Shown piece by piece: positions 29,828 through 42,520 of a stretch of 64,000 nt of DNA. Position numbers and translations under genes: made by a program. The stretch lies in contig NC_091249.1 of the NCBI RefSeq assembly GCF_042477335.2, forward strand, positions 51,816,001 through 51,880,000, in the 5' to 3' direction. Every line of letters begins with the position of its first letter. The stretch's first letter is position 1. Origin of the DNA: Ovis canadensis (lineage: Eukaryota > Chordata > Mammalia > Artiodactyla > Bovidae). The notes under the pieces were generated by a model, which was given only the letters and a program-made list of their open reading frames with translations, did no database searches and had not been told where the DNA came from.

Positions 29828-30003
29828 GGCCAATGCACTAAGAGCTAATAATTTGTATTGAAGGGGGCCACAGAGACAGGTTGATTTGTTTCCAGTTACT
29901 CTTTTCTACTGTGACAAGTGAAAAATAAAAAAATTAGCAGCAACAACTGCGACTCATAGAAGTCAAAGATGGTAGTCTAAAATGGCCTTCCCAAAGGATA
30001 GAT

Positions 30004-30210
30004 GCATGAGTGCATGTCCAGCTCTTTGTCACTCAGTGGGCTGTGTCCTGCCAGGCTCCTCTGTCCATGGGATTCTTCAGGCAAGAATACTGGAGTGGGT
30101 GGCTTTTATCTTCTCTAGGGGATCTTCCCACCCAGGGATCAAAACCTGCATCTCCTGTGTATCTCCTGCATTGCAAGTGGATTCTTAGCCACTGGGCCAC
30201 CAGGGAAGCC
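30004..30210 (-). mobile_element. Bov-tA SINE, reverse
   Basis: ATGAGTGCATGTCCAGCTCT to AGCCACTGGGCCACCAGGGA. The flanks repeat CCCAAAGGATAG and CCCAAAGGACAG. Confidence 0.85.
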
Positions 30211-30229
30211 CCCAAAGGACAGGTGGTAA

Positions 30230-30959
30230 TCTCCAAATTGCCGGCAGTTAATGAAAGGGGGGCTGCTTTACTGGTGCTGAGAATGAGTGGGAAAAGGTTC
30301 AACAGATTGTTGGCACAGAAACGTATAGAATAAATTTTGGCCCTGAATCCAAAATGAGGCTTCTCTCTCAACTGTAAAATTAAAAAGAAGAAATTTTCAT
30401 TATAGTGTTTGGTTTGTATTTACTCCTGTGGAAGCTTTTACTGAGGTTATCAGCCATTCTGGGGGAAATGATTGTGGGCATAATGAAAGTTACAATGATT
30501 ACTACACTTTTTTTTTTTAAGTTAGAAAGTGCTTCTATTGCTTAGAAAATCTCAAACATTCTGGACTGAATTCTTAAAATGTATGTCAGTATACGCTCAT
30601 AAAAAACATAAAGTGAGACATTTATGTAATTAAAAAAATTTAGTAGCCACATTGAAAAATATATAAAGGCACAGTTGAAACTCATTTTAATAATATGTCT
30701 TACATAACTTGGTATGTCCAAGATACAGCATTTCAATATAAATCAGTGTATACATTTTCATTAATGCAGTATTGGAAATGACACATATACCTAGCACATC
30801 CACCACAGAACAACAATATCTAATAGGATGCAATTCTAAGGCGAAATGTAGTCCTACCAAAATAGTATATTGCTTCAGCTTTTAAATTAACATTAGAAGT
30901 TCACTGCAGTTTGTGAAGATAGATTCTGAGCAGCCACCTTTTGGTCATCAGTATATAAT
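30230..30959. other. AT-rich intergenic sequence
   Basis: No gene. Part may be a decayed L1 tail, but I see no firm landmark. Confidence 0.4.
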
Positions 30960-31390
30960 GAGCTTCCCAGGTGGTGCTTGTGCATGGGTGGTCAGTCGTT
31001 AAATCGTGTCCAATTCTTTGTGGCCCTATGGACTGTGGCCCACCAGGCTCCTCTGTCCATAAGATTTTCCAGGCAAGAATACTGGAGTAGGTTGCCATTT
31101 CCTTCTCCAGGAGTCTTCCTGACCCAGGAATCAATCCCATGTCTCCTGCTTTGTGGGCAGATTCTTTACCTGCTGAGCCATGGCACAGTAATAAAGAATC
31201 TGCCTGCCAATGGAGGAGAAGCAAGAGACTTGGGTTCGATCCCTGGGTTGGGAAGGTCCCTTGGAGAAGCAGTGGCAAGCTAATTCAGTATTCTTGCCTG
31301 GAAAATCCCACAGAGAGAGGATCCTGGCGGGCCACAGTCCATGGAGTCACAAAGAGTCAGATATGACTGAGCAAGCACTCAAGAGATATA
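30960..31390 (+). mobile_element. Bov-tA SINE split by a reverse Bov-tA
   Basis: The + Bov-tA head GAGCTTCCCAGGTGGTGC (30960-30977) resumes at about 31187 with ACAGTAATAAAGAATCTGCC and ends near GAGTCAGATATGACTGAGCA. The middle is another SINE in the opposite direction. Confidence 0.8.
30978..31185 (-). mobile_element. Bov-tA SINE, reverse, nested
   Basis: GGTCAGTCGTTAAATCGTGT to CTTTACCTGCTGAGCCATGG, a full-length reverse Bov-tA inside the + copy. The pair can fold into a long imperfect hairpin. Confidence 0.83.
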
Positions 31391-33287
31391 GTGAGCACTT
31401 TGACTAAGGATTTGTGTATTTGGATACAACTACCGGAGCATTGCTTGAGAACCTAGCATATGGACAACAGTCCTGAAAACCGCTAGGCCATTAAGGGGAG
31501 GATATATCTGAAAAGGCACCAAGTATCTGAAGGAGGTCATTTTACAACCAAGATTACTTAACCCTCAAGGATCACATTCAAAATTGATGGAGAAATCAAA
31601 AACTTTACAGACAAGCAAAACTAAGAGAATTTATCACCACCAAACCAGATTACAACAAATGTTACAGGGACTTCTATAGGCAGGAAGCATAAGAGAAGAA
31701 AAAGACCTACAAAAACAAACCCACAACAATTAAGAAAATGTCAACAGGAACATATATATCAATAATCACTTTACGTGAGTGGATTAAATGCTCCATCCTA
31801 AAGACACAGATTGGCAATAGATACAAACACAAGACCCATATATATGCTGTCTACAAGAGACCCACTTCAGACCTAGAGACACATACAGACTGAAAGTGAG
31901 AGGATGGAAAAATATATTCCATGCAAGTGGAAATCAAAAGAAAGCCAGAGTAACAATGTGCATATCAGACAAAATAGATGTTAAAATAAAAAATATTACA
32001 AGAGACAAGGAAGGATGCTACATAATGATCAAGGGATCAATCCAAGGGGAAGACATAAAAATTGTGAATATTTATGTACCCAACATAGGAGCACCTCAAT
32101 ACATAAGGCAAACACTAACAGACATAAAAGGGGAAATTGATGGCAACATAATAATAGTAGGGAACTTTAACACCTCACTTACACAAATGGACAGATTATC
32201 AAAATAGAAAATTAATAAGTAACACAAGCCTTAAATGACACACCAGACCAGGATATTTTCAGGATATTCTAACCAAATGCAGAAGAATACACTGTCTTCT
32301 CAAGTATACATGGAACATTTTCCAGGATTTGGGTCACAAATCAAGCCTCAGTAAATGTAAGAAAATTGAAATCATATGCATCTTTTCAGACCACAGTGCT
32401 ATAAGATCATATCAATTACAGGAAAAAGACTATAAAAACACAAACACGTGGATATTAAACAGTATGTTTCTAAAACACACACAAATTACTGAAGAAATCA
32501 AAATGGAAATAAAAAAATTCCTAGAAACAAATGACTATGAAAACACGGTAACCCAAAACCTATGGGATGCAGTGAAAGTGGTTCTAAGAGGGAAGTTTAT
32601 AGCAATACAATTCTACCTCAAGAAACAAGAAAAACAGAGAATAGAAAATCTAACTTTACAACTAAAACGATTAGAAAAAAAGAACAAGAACAAAAAAACC
32701 CAAAGTTAGTAGAAGGAAAGAAATCACAAAGATCAGAGCAGAAACAAATGAAAAAGAAATGAAAGAATCAGTAGTAAAGATTAATAAAATTAAAAGCTGG
32801 TCCTTTGAGAAGATAAAATCGACAAACTATTAGCAAGACTCACCAAGAAAAAAAGGGAGAAGAATCAAATCAGTAAAATTAGAAATGAAAAAGGAGGAGT
32901 TACAACAGAAAGCAGAAATACAAAGGATCAGAAGAGACTATTACAAGTAACTATATGCCAATAAAATGGACAACCTGGAAGAAATGGACAGAGTCTTAGA
33001 AAAGTTCAGTTATCCTAGATTGAATCAGGAAGAAATAGAAATTATGAACAAGCCAATCACAAGCGCTGAAATTAGAACTGTGATCAAAAATCTCCAAAAG
33101 AAAAAAACAAGACCAAACCAAAAGCCCACGGCCAGATAGCTTCACAAGTGAATTCTATCAAACATTTAGAGATGAGCTAATTCCTACCCATCTGAAACTT
33201 TTTCAAAAAATGTCAGAGGAAGGAACACTTCCAAACTCATTCTACAAGGCCACCATCACCCAGATACCAAAATCAGATAGTAAAAGT

Positions 33288-33508
33288 TTTAGTTGCTCCA
33301 TTGTATCTGGCTCTTTGTGATCCCACAGACTATAGACACCACCCCGGCTCCCCACCCCCCAGGCTCCTCTGTCCATGGGATTCTCCAGGCAAGAATACTG
33401 GATTGGGTTGCCATGCCCTTCTCCAGGGGATCTTCCTGACTCAGGAACTGAACCCAGGTCTAACACATTGCAGGCAGATTCTTTACCATCTGAGCCACCA
33501 GGGAAGTT
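33288..33508 (-). mobile_element. Bov-tA SINE, reverse, in L1
   Basis: TAGTTGCTCCATTGTATCTG to TTTACCATCTGAGCCACCAG. The L1 text resumes after AAAACCAGTAAAG, close to the pre-insertion AAAATCAGATAG. Confidence 0.83.
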
Positions 33509-33641
33509 AAAACCAGTAAAGACATCACAAAAAAGAAAATTACAGGCCAATATCACTGATGAACATAGACGCAAAAATCTTCAACAAAATTCAATGAAAC
33601 AGAATTCAAGAACACATTAAAAAGACCATAGACCATGATCA

Positions 33642-33868
33642 GGGCCTCCTTGGTGGCTCAGCAGTAAAGAATCCACCTGTAGTGCAGTAGCTTCAGGAGA
33701 CACAGGTTTGATCCCTGGGTTGGGAAGATCCCTTGGAGGAGGGCATGGCAACCCACTCCAGTATTCTTGCCTGGAGAATCCTATGGACAGAGGCGCCTGG
33801 GAGGCTATAGTCCACACGGTCACAAAGAGTTGGACACGACTGAAGCAACTGAGCATGCATGCATGCAT
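33642..33868 (+). mobile_element. Bov-tA SINE in L1
   Basis: Full-length + copy ending in a GCATGCATGCAT run. Perfect 10-base duplication ACCATGATCA at 33632-33641 and 33869-33878. Confidence 0.9.
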
Positions 33869-33960
33869 ACCATGATCAAGTCAAGTTTATCCCAGGGATA
33901 CAAGGATTCTTCAGTACACACGGATCAGTCAATATGATACAGCATATTAAAAAATTGAAG

Positions 33961-34210
33961 AGAGTCCAAAAGTCCACTCTACACATCTGTGTCTCTTTTG
34001 CAGAGGGAGAGGGAGAGGGTGGGATGATTTGGGAGAATGGCATTGAAACATGTATACTATCATGTAAGAAGCGAGCCAGTCTATGTCCGATGCAGGATAC
34101 AGGATGCTTGGGGCTGGTGCACGGGGATGACCCAGAGAGATGTTATGGGGAGGGAGGTGGGAGGGGGGTTCATGTTTGGGAACGCATGTAAAAAAATAAA
34201 AAATAAAAAT
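33961..34210 (+). mobile_element. L1 3' UTR-derived insert with A-rich tail
   Basis: GTGTCTCTTTTGCAGAGGGA, GGGATGATTTGGGAGAATGG and GGCTGGTGCACGGGGATGAC, which I recall from ruminant L1 3' UTRs. Ends in a TAAAAAAATAAAA tail. Flanked by AAAAAATTGAAG (33949-33960) and AAAAAATCGAAG (34211-34222). Confidence 0.7.
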
Positions 34211-34357
34211 AAAAAATCGAAGATAAAAATCATATGATAATCTCGATAGACACAGAAAAAGCTTTTGACAAAATTCAGCACTAATTTATGGTAAAAACTC
34301 TACCAAAAATGGGCATATACAGAACTTACTTCAGCATAATAAAGGCCATATATGATA

Positions 34358-36394
34358 AACAAAGAGAAGTGGAAAGCAAGGAAGAGAGGGAAAAGTACAT
34401 CCAATTAAATGCAGAGTTCCAAAAAATAGCTAGAAGAGACAAGAAGGCCTTCTTCAATGAACAATGCTTAATAATAGAAGAAAACAACAAAAGGGGAAAG
34501 ACTAGAGATCTGTTCAGGAAAATTGGAAACATATATGGAGCATTCTGCCCAAAGGCGGGCACAATAAAGGATAAAAATTGTAGAGCCCTAGTAGACTCTG
34601 AGGGCTTCCCTGGTGGCTCAGATGATAAAGAATCCACCTGCAATGTGGGAGACCTGGGTTCTATCCCTGTGTTGGGAAGATACCCTGGAGAAGGGAATGG
34701 CTACCCACTCTCATATTCTGGCCTGGAGAATTCCATGGACTGTATAGTCCATGGGGTTGCAAAGAGTCAGACATGACTGAGTGACTTTCACATGTTAGTA
34801 GACTCAGAAGAGATCAAGAAGAGATGGAAAGAATACAAGGAATAACTGTACAGAAAAGACCCAAATGAACTGGATTACTATGATGGTGTGGTTAGTCACC
34901 CAAGAGCCAGTCATTCTGGAGTGCAAAGTCAAGTGGGCCTTAAGAAGCACTGCTGTTAATAAAGCTAGTAGATACAATAAAATTCCAGAAGAACTATTCA
35001 AATTCCTAAGGGATGATGCCATAATGCTTTGCATTCATTATGTCAGCAAATCTGGAAGACCCAGCAGTGGCCACAGGACTGGGAAAGGTCAATCCTCATC
35101 CCAATTCTCAAAACAGGTAGTACCAAAGAATGTGCTAACCATTGGACAACTCCACTCATCTCCCATGCTAGTAAGGTCATGCTTAAAATCTTGCATGCTA
35201 GGCTTCAGCATAATGGCGAACCAAGAACTTCTACATGTCCAAGCTGGGTTTAGAAAAGGAAGAGGAACTAGAGATCAAATTGCTAACATTCATTGAATTA
35301 TAGAGAAACAAGGGAATTTCAGAAAATCACCTATGTCTGTTTCATCGACTATGATAAAGCCTTTGACTGTGTGAATCAAGACAAATTGTGAAAAGCTCTT
35401 AGAGAGATAGGAATACCAGACCATATCACCTGTCTCCTGAGAAAACCCTGTATGTAATAGCTGATTGGTTCAAGATTGAGAAAGGAGTATGACAGGGCTG
35501 TCTGCTGTCACCCTGTTTGCCTAAGCTATATGCTGAGCACATCATGAGAAATGCCAGGCTGGATGAGTTACCAGCTGGAATCTAGTTAGGCAGGAGAAAC
35601 ATCAACAACCTCAGATATGCAGATGATACCACTCTAATGGCAGAAAGCAAAGAGGAACTAAAGAGCCTCTTGATGAAGGTGAAGGAGGAGAGTGAAAGAG
35701 CCAGTTTAAGACTAAATATTAAAAAAAGACTAAGAGCATGGCATCCAGCCCCATTTCTGCATGGCAAATAGATGGGAAGATGTGGAAATAGTGACAGATT
35801 TCCTTTTCTTGGGCTCCAGAATCACTGCAGATGGTGACTGCAGCCATGAAATCAGAAGACAATTGTTTCTTGGCAGGAAAGCGATGACAAACCTAGACAG
35901 TGGGTGGAAAAGCAGAGACATTACTCTGCCAACAAATGTTCATATAGTCAAGGCTATGGTCTTTCCAGTGGTCACATATGGTTTTGAGAGCTGGACTTTA
36001 AAAAAGGCAGAACACCAAAGAATTGATGCCTTTGAACTGTGGTGCTGGAGAAGACTCCTGAAAGTCCCTTGAACACGAAGGAGATCAAACCAGTCAATCT
36101 TAAGGGAGAACAACCCTGAATATTCACTGTAAGGACTGATGCTGAAGGTGAAACTCCATTATTTTGGTCATCTGATGTGAACAGATGACTCATTGGAAAA
36201 GTCCCTGATGCTGGGAAAGATCGGAGGCAGGAGAAGAGGGCATCAGAGGATGAGATGGCTGGATGGTATCACTGATGCAGTGAACATGATCTTGGGCAAA
36301 CTCCTGGAGATGGTGAGGGAAAGAGAGGCCTGGTGTGCTGCAGGCCATGGGGTTGCCAAGAGTTGGACATGACTGGGCAACTGAACAGCAACAA
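34358..36394 (+). mobile_element. BovB LINE, 5'-truncated, in L1; carries a Bov-tA
   Basis: Sense BovB from the linker before RT (GGAAAAGTACATCCAATTAA) through RT (YADDTTLMAES coding at about 35610) to GGGCAACTGAACAGCAACA. Flanked by ATGATAAAC at 34349-34357 and 36395-36403, so it jumped into the L1 intact. Many stops and frame breaks. Confidence 0.9.
34599..34795 (+). mobile_element. Bov-tA SINE nested in BovB
   Basis: Full-length. Perfect 10-base duplication TAGTAGACTC at 34589-34598 and 34796-34805. Third layer of the L1 > BovB > SINE stack. Confidence 0.92.
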
Positions 36395-37851
36395 CATGAT
36401 AAACCCACAGCAAACATTATTCTCAATGGTGAAAAGCTGAAAGCGTTTCCTCCAAGCTCAGGAACAAGACAAGTGTGCCCACCATTGCCACTATTATTCA
36501 ACATAGTTTTCAAAGTCTTATCTACAGCAATCAGAGAAGAAAAAGAAATAAAAGGAATCCAGACTGGAAAAGAAGTAAAACTCGCTGTTTGCAAATGACA
36601 TGATACAATACATAGAAAATCCTAAAGATACTATCAGAAAATTATTAGAGCTAATCAGTGAATTTGGTAAAGTATCAGGATACAAAAATCAATACACAGA
36701 AATCACTTGCATTCCTATACACTAACAACAAAAAATCAGAAAGAGAAGTTACAGAATCATTCCCATTTACCATTGCAACAAAAAGAATAAAATAGCTAGG
36801 AATAAGCCTACCTAAGGAGACAAAATAGCTGTGTACAGAAAATTATAAGGCACTGATAAAAGAAATCAAAGATGACATAAACATATGGAGAGATATTCCA
36901 TGTTCCTAGGTTGGAAGAATCAATATTGTGAAAATGACTATACTACCAAATGCAACCTACTGATTCAGTGCAATCCCTATCAAATTACCAATGGCATTTT
37001 TCACAGAACTAGAACAAAAAAAATCACAATTTGTATGGAAATACAAAAGACCCGAAAAGCCAAAGCAGTCTTGAAAAAGAAGAGGAGAGCTGCAGGATTC
37101 AACCTTCCTCACTTCAGACTATACTACAAAGCTACTGTCATCAAGACAGCATTGTACTGTCACAAAAACAGGAATATAGATGAATGAAACAAGATAGAAA
37201 GTCCAGTCATAAACCCATGCACCTATCAGCACCTTGTCTTTGACAAAGGAGGCAAGAATATATAATGCAAAAAAGATAGTCTCTTCAATAAGTGGTGCTT
37301 GGAAAAGCCACATGTAAAACAACAAGATTGGAATACTTTCTAATACCATATACAAAGATAACCTCAAAATGGATTAAAGATCTAAATGTAAGACCAGAAA
37401 CTATAAAACTGTTAGAGGAAAACATAGGCAGAACACTCTTTGACAGAAATCATAGCAAGATCTTCTATGACCCACCTGTTAGAGTAATAGAAATAAAAGC
37501 AAAAATAAACAAATAGGGCCTAATTAAACCTAAACACTTTTGCACAGCAAAGGAAACTATAAACAAGGTGAAAAGACAACCCTCAGAATGGGAGGAAATA
37601 ATAGCAAATGAAATAACTGACAAAAGATTAATTTCCAAAATATACAAGCAAACAAAACAAATATACAAGCAACTTATACAAGTCAATACCAGAAAAAGAC
37701 ACAACCCAATCAAAGAGTGGGTCTAAACAGACATTTCTCCAAAGAAGACATACAGATGACTAATAAACACACGAAAAGATGCTCAACAACACTCATTATT
37801 AGAGAAATGCAAATCAAAACTACAATGAGATATCACCTCACACTAGTCAGA

Positions 37852-40706
37852 GTCAGTTCAGTTCAGTTCAGTTGCTCAGTCGTGTCCGACTCTTTGTGAC
37901 CCCATGAATCACAGCACGCCAGGCCTCCCTGTCCATCACCAACTCCTGGAGTTCACTTAGACTCAAGTCCATCGAGTCAGTGATGCCATCCAGCCATCTC
38001 ATCCTCTGTCGTCCCCTTCTCCTCCTGCCCCCAATCCCTCCTAGCATCAGAGTCTTTTCCAATGAGTCAACTCTTCGCATGAGATGGCCAAAGTACTGGA
38101 GCTTCAGCTTTAGCATCAGTCCTTCCAAAGAAATCCCAGGGCTGATTTCCTTCAGAATGGACTGGTTGGATCTCCTTGCAGTCCAAGGGACCCTCAAGAG
38201 TCTTCTCCAACACCACAGTTCAAAAGCATCAATTCTTCAGAGCTCAGCCTTCTTCACAGTCCAACTCTCACATCCATACATGACCACAGGAAAAACCATA
38301 GCCTTGACTAGACGGACCTTTGTTGGCAAAGTAACGTCTCTGCTTTTGAGTATGCTATCTAGGTTGGTCATAACTTTTCTTCCAAGGAGTAAGCGTCTTT
38401 TAATTTCATGGCTGCAGTCACCATCTGCAGTGATTTTGGAGCCCCCCAAAATAAAGTCAGCCACTGTTTCCCCATCTATTTCCCATGAAGTGATGGGATC
38501 AGTTGCCATGATCTTAGTTTTCTGAGTGTTGAGCTTTAAGCCAACTTTTTCACTCTCCTCTTTCACTTTCATCAAGAGGCTTTTTAGTTCCTCTTCACTT
38601 TCTGCCAAAAGGGTGGTGTCATCTGCATATCTGAGGCTATTGATATTTCTCCTGGCAATCTTGATTCCAGCTTGTGCTTCTTCCAGCCCAGCGTTTCTCA
38701 TGATGTACTCTGCATAGAAGTTAAATAAGCAGGGTGACAATATACAGCCTTGAGGCACTCCTTTTCCTATTTGGAACCAGTCTGTTGTTCCATGTCCAGT
38801 TCTAATTGTTGCTTCCTGACCTGCATACAGATTTCTCAAGAGGCAGATCAGGTGGTCTGGTATTCCCATCTCTTTCAGAATTTTCCACAGTTGATTGTGA
38901 TCCACACAGTCAAAGGCTTTGGCATAGTCAATAAAGCAGAAGTAGATGTTTTTCTGGAACTCTCTTGCTTTTTCCATTATCCAGCGGATGTTGACAATTT
39001 GATCTCTGGTTCCTCTGACTTTTCTAAAACCAGGTTGAACATCTGGAAGTTCACGGTTCATGTATTGGTGAAGCCTGGCTTGGAGAATTTTGAGCATTAC
39101 TTTACTAGTGTGTTGGAGAAGGCAATGGCACCCCACTCTAGTACTCTTGCCTGGAAAATCCCATGGATGGAGGAACCTGGTAGGCTGCAGTCCAGGGGGT
39201 CTCCAAGTGTTGGACACGACTGAGTGACTCACTTTCACTTTCATACAATGGAGAAGGCAATGGCAGCCCACTCCAGTGTTCTTGCTTGGAGAATCCCAGG
39301 GACGGGGAAGCCTGGTGGGCTGCTGTCTATGGGGTCGCACAGAGTTGGACACGACTGAAGTGACTTAGCAGCAGTAGCAGTTACTAGCGTGTGAGATGAG
39401 TGCAATTGTGCGGTAGTTTGAGCATTCTTTGGCATTGCCTTTCTTTGGGATTGGAATGAAAACTGACCTTTTCCAGTCCTGTGGCCACTGCTGAGTTTTC
39501 CAAATTTGCTGGCATATTGAGTGCAGCACTTTCACAGCATCATCTTTCAGGATTTGAAATAGCTCAACTGGAATTCCATCACCTCCGCTATCTTTGTTCA
39601 TAGTGATGCTTTCTAAAGCCCACTTGACTTCACATTCCAGGATGTCTGGCTCTAGATGAGTGATCACACCATCGCGATTATCTTGGTCTTGAAGATCTTT
39701 TTTGTACAGTTCTTCTGTGTACTCTTGCCACCTCTTCTTAATATCTTCTGCTTCTGTTAGGTCCATACCATTTCTGTCCTTTATCGAGCCCATCTTTGCA
39801 TGAAATGTTCCCTTGGTATCTCTAATTTTCTTGAAGAGATCTCTAGTCTTTCCCACTCTGTTCTTTCCCTCTATTTTTTTGCACTGATTGCTGAGGAAGG
39901 CTTTCTTATCTCTTCTTGCTATTCTTTGGAACTTTGCATTCAGATGCTTATATCTTTCCTTCTCTCCTTTGCTTTTCACTTCTCTTCTTTTCACAGCTAT
40001 TTGTAAGGCCTCCTCAGAGAGCCATTTTGCTTTTTTGCATTTCTTTTCCATGGGGATGGTCTTGATCCCTGTCTCCTGTACAATGTCACAAACCTCATTC
40101 CATAGTTCATCAGGCACTCTATCTATCAGATCTAGGCCCTTAAATCTATTTCTCACTTCCACTGTATAATCATAAGGGATTTGATTTAGGTCATACCTGA
40201 ATGGTCTATCGGTTTTCCCTACTTTCTTCAATTTAAGTCTGAATTTGGTAATAAGGAGTTCATGATCTGAGCCACAGTCAGCTCCCGGTCTTGTTTTTGC
40301 TGACTGTATAGAGCTTCTCCATCTTTGGCTGCATAGAATATAATCAATCTGATTTTGGTGTTGACCATCTGGTGATGTCCATGTGTAGAGTTTTCTCTTG
40401 TGTTGTTGGAAGAGGGTGTTTGCTATGACCAGTGCATTTTCTTGGCAAAACTCTATTAGTCTTTGCCTTGCTTTCATTCCGTATTCCAAGGCCAAATTTG
40501 CCTGTTACTCCTGGTGTTTCTTGACTTCCTACTTTTGCATTCCAGTCCCCTATAATGAAAAGGACATCTTTTTTGGGTGTTAGTTCTAAAAGGTCTTGTA
40601 GGTCTTCATAGAACCGTTCAGCTTCAGCTTCTTCAGAGTTACTGGTTGGGGCATAGACTTGGATTACTGTGATATTGAATGGTTTGCCTTGGAGATGAAC
40701 AGAGAT
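37852..40706 (-). pseudogene. BovB LINE ORF (endonuclease plus reverse transcriptase), best-preserved copy
   Basis: RTE-clade retrotransposon reading right to left, 2.85 kb including a Bov-A2. The 5' end is truncated inside the APE-type endonuclease, and the 3' end is the TCAGTTCAGTTCAGTT repeat. Long open pieces follow each other: endonuclease (VYAPTSNSEE, IGDWNAKVGSQ) at 40344-40706; the rest of the endonuclease and linker (QIDYILCSQRWRSS, GSDHELL) to RT motifs 1-2 at 39365-40495; RT with FIDYAKAFDCVDH, GVPQGCILSPCLFN and LRYADDTTLLAES at 38237-39114; and the C-terminal part (WLDGITDSM) at 37868-38197. Breaks: a frameshift near 40.4-40.5 kb, the SINE at 39114-39380, and a stop near 38237. 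RT catalytic YADD is intact. Inserted in the L1, opposite in direction. Confidence 0.9.
39114..39380 (+). mobile_element. Bov-A2 dimeric SINE nested in BovB
   Basis: Two + Bov-A units ending CTTAGCAGCAGTAGCAG. Duplication TTACTAGTGTGT (39102-39113) and TTACTAGCGTGT (39381-39392), one mismatch. It interrupts the BovB RT frame. Confidence 0.92.
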
Positions 40707-42379
40707 CATCATCAAAAAATCTACAAACAATAAATGCTGGAGAGGACGTGGAGAAAAAGGAAACCTCTTGCACTGTTAGTGTAAATTAGAGAATGGAGCT
40801 TCCTTTAAAAACTACAAATAAAACTACCTTATTGAAAAAAAAAAAACAAACTACCATATGACTCAATAATCCCACTACTGGGCATATATCCTGAGGAAAC
40901 CAAGTTTAAAAAGACACATGTACCCCAGTGCTCATTGCAGCACTATTGACAATAGCTAGAACATGGAAGCAACCTAGATGTCCATCTGCAGATGAGTGGA
41001 TAGAGAAGCTGTGGTACATACATACGATGGACTATTACTCAGCTGTAAAAAGGAACACATCTCAGTGAATTCTAATGAGACAGATGAACCTAGAGCCTAT
41101 TATACAGAGTGAAGTAAGTTAGAGAAAGACCAATATTGTATATTAATACATATACATGGGATCTAGAAAGATGCTACTGACGAACCTGTTTGCAGGGCAG
41201 CAATGGAGACACAGACATAGAGAATACCCTGTGGACATGGGGGAAGGAAGGAGAAAGTGGGACACATGGAGAGAGGAGCATGGAGTCACACTATCATGTG
41301 TAAAATAGATAGCCCTTGGGAATTTGCCATATGACTCAGCAAACTCAAACTGGGGCTCTGTGACAACCTAGAGGGGTGGAATGGTGTGGGAGGTGGGAGG
41401 GAGGGTCAAGAGGGAGTGGACCTGTGTAGATCTACGGCTGGTTCATGTTGATATATGGCAGAAACCAACACAATATTATAAAGCAGTTATCTTTCAATTA
41501 AAAATAAATAAAATTTTTTGGTTTCATATGGAATAAACGAAAGTAGATCTGCATCTCACATACTATATAGAAATAAATCACAGCTAGCTTAAAGATTTAA
41601 AGTGAAAGGCAAATTTTAAAAGCCAATATAGAGGAATATCTTTAAAATCTGAAGGTAGACAACATTCACTAAGCAAGATACAAAACGTGAAAACCGCAAA
41701 TGGAAAGTTTGATAAATTTGGCTATATTAAAATTAGAAATACCTAATTCATCAAAAGGTGCCATATGTGTTCATGTTCTTCTTTTTCTCCTTCTTTCCAC
41801 TTTCTCCCATCTCCTCCTTCCCTTCCCTTCCTGAAACATTCAGTACTGAAAAATTAGGTGAGGACAGGTCAGGTATTTTGTCACGTTAGAGGGTGAAGGG
41901 AGAACAAGGGTGGCTCAAAGGGGGCGTCAGAGTCCAAGCAGCATGGAGGCATCTGCACGGGAGATGTACCAGAGGCCAGAGAGCGTAAGCAGGGAAGCAG
42001 AACAGGGGCAGCAGCCTGGAATAAGGTGTTAGAGCACAAAGGAAGTGGGGAAGGCATCGGACAGGATGCACATCCTGTTAAATATACAAATATGCGTATG
42101 GATATACATGCTGTCCGTGATTTGCAAACAACACAGGAGCGAAAGGAAATAGATGCGTGGCAAGGCAGGAGGAGCCAAGGGCGGGAAGTTCCATGAGTCT
42201 TGATGATGGGTACACTGGGCTGTATTAGCTTAAGTTTTTGTACATCCAAAATTATCCATAATAAGCAGTTTTCAGTGTACACACACACACACCACAATGA
42301 AAATGAAGAGATAAGCTACAAATCTGTAAAATAATTGTGCTATGCATATAAGTGATGTAGGATTTGAATCTATAACACA

Positions 42380-42520
42380 GGACTTCCCTGGCGGTCCAGT
42401 GGCTAAGACTCAGATATCCAAATGCAAGGGGCCTGGGTTCAATCCCAAGTCAGGGAACTAGACTCCACATGCAACTAAGACCAGGCACAGCATACATAAA
42501 TGAATGAATGAATAAAAATA
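42380..42520 (+). mobile_element. CHR-2 SINE
   Basis: ACAGGACTTCCCTGGCGGTC, GTCAGGGAACTAGACTCCAC and an AATGAATGAATGAATAAA tail. Confidence 0.82.

Larger units (their letters stand above)
31520..41520 (+). mobile_element. Ruminant L1, 5'-truncated, opened by many insertions
   Basis: Begins inside the ORF1 3' end (CAACCAAGATTACTTAACCC). ORF2 begins near 31736 with endonuclease motifs (TRPIYMLSTRDPLQT-like in a shifted frame; ETHFRP-type coding DNA at 31860). It runs through RT and C-terminal parts to a 3' UTR ending in AATTAAAAATAAATAAAATT at about 41518. Insertions: 33288-33508, 33642-33868, 33961-34210, 34358-36394 and 37852-40706. Frames are broken by stops and indels throughout, so it is not functional. 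Confidence 0.85.

Noticed and set aside
34600..34680. tRNA-like A/B box sequence (GTTCTATCCC type)
   Set aside because: It is the tRNA-derived head of a Bov-tA SINE, not a tRNA gene. The same applies to all similar heads in the window.
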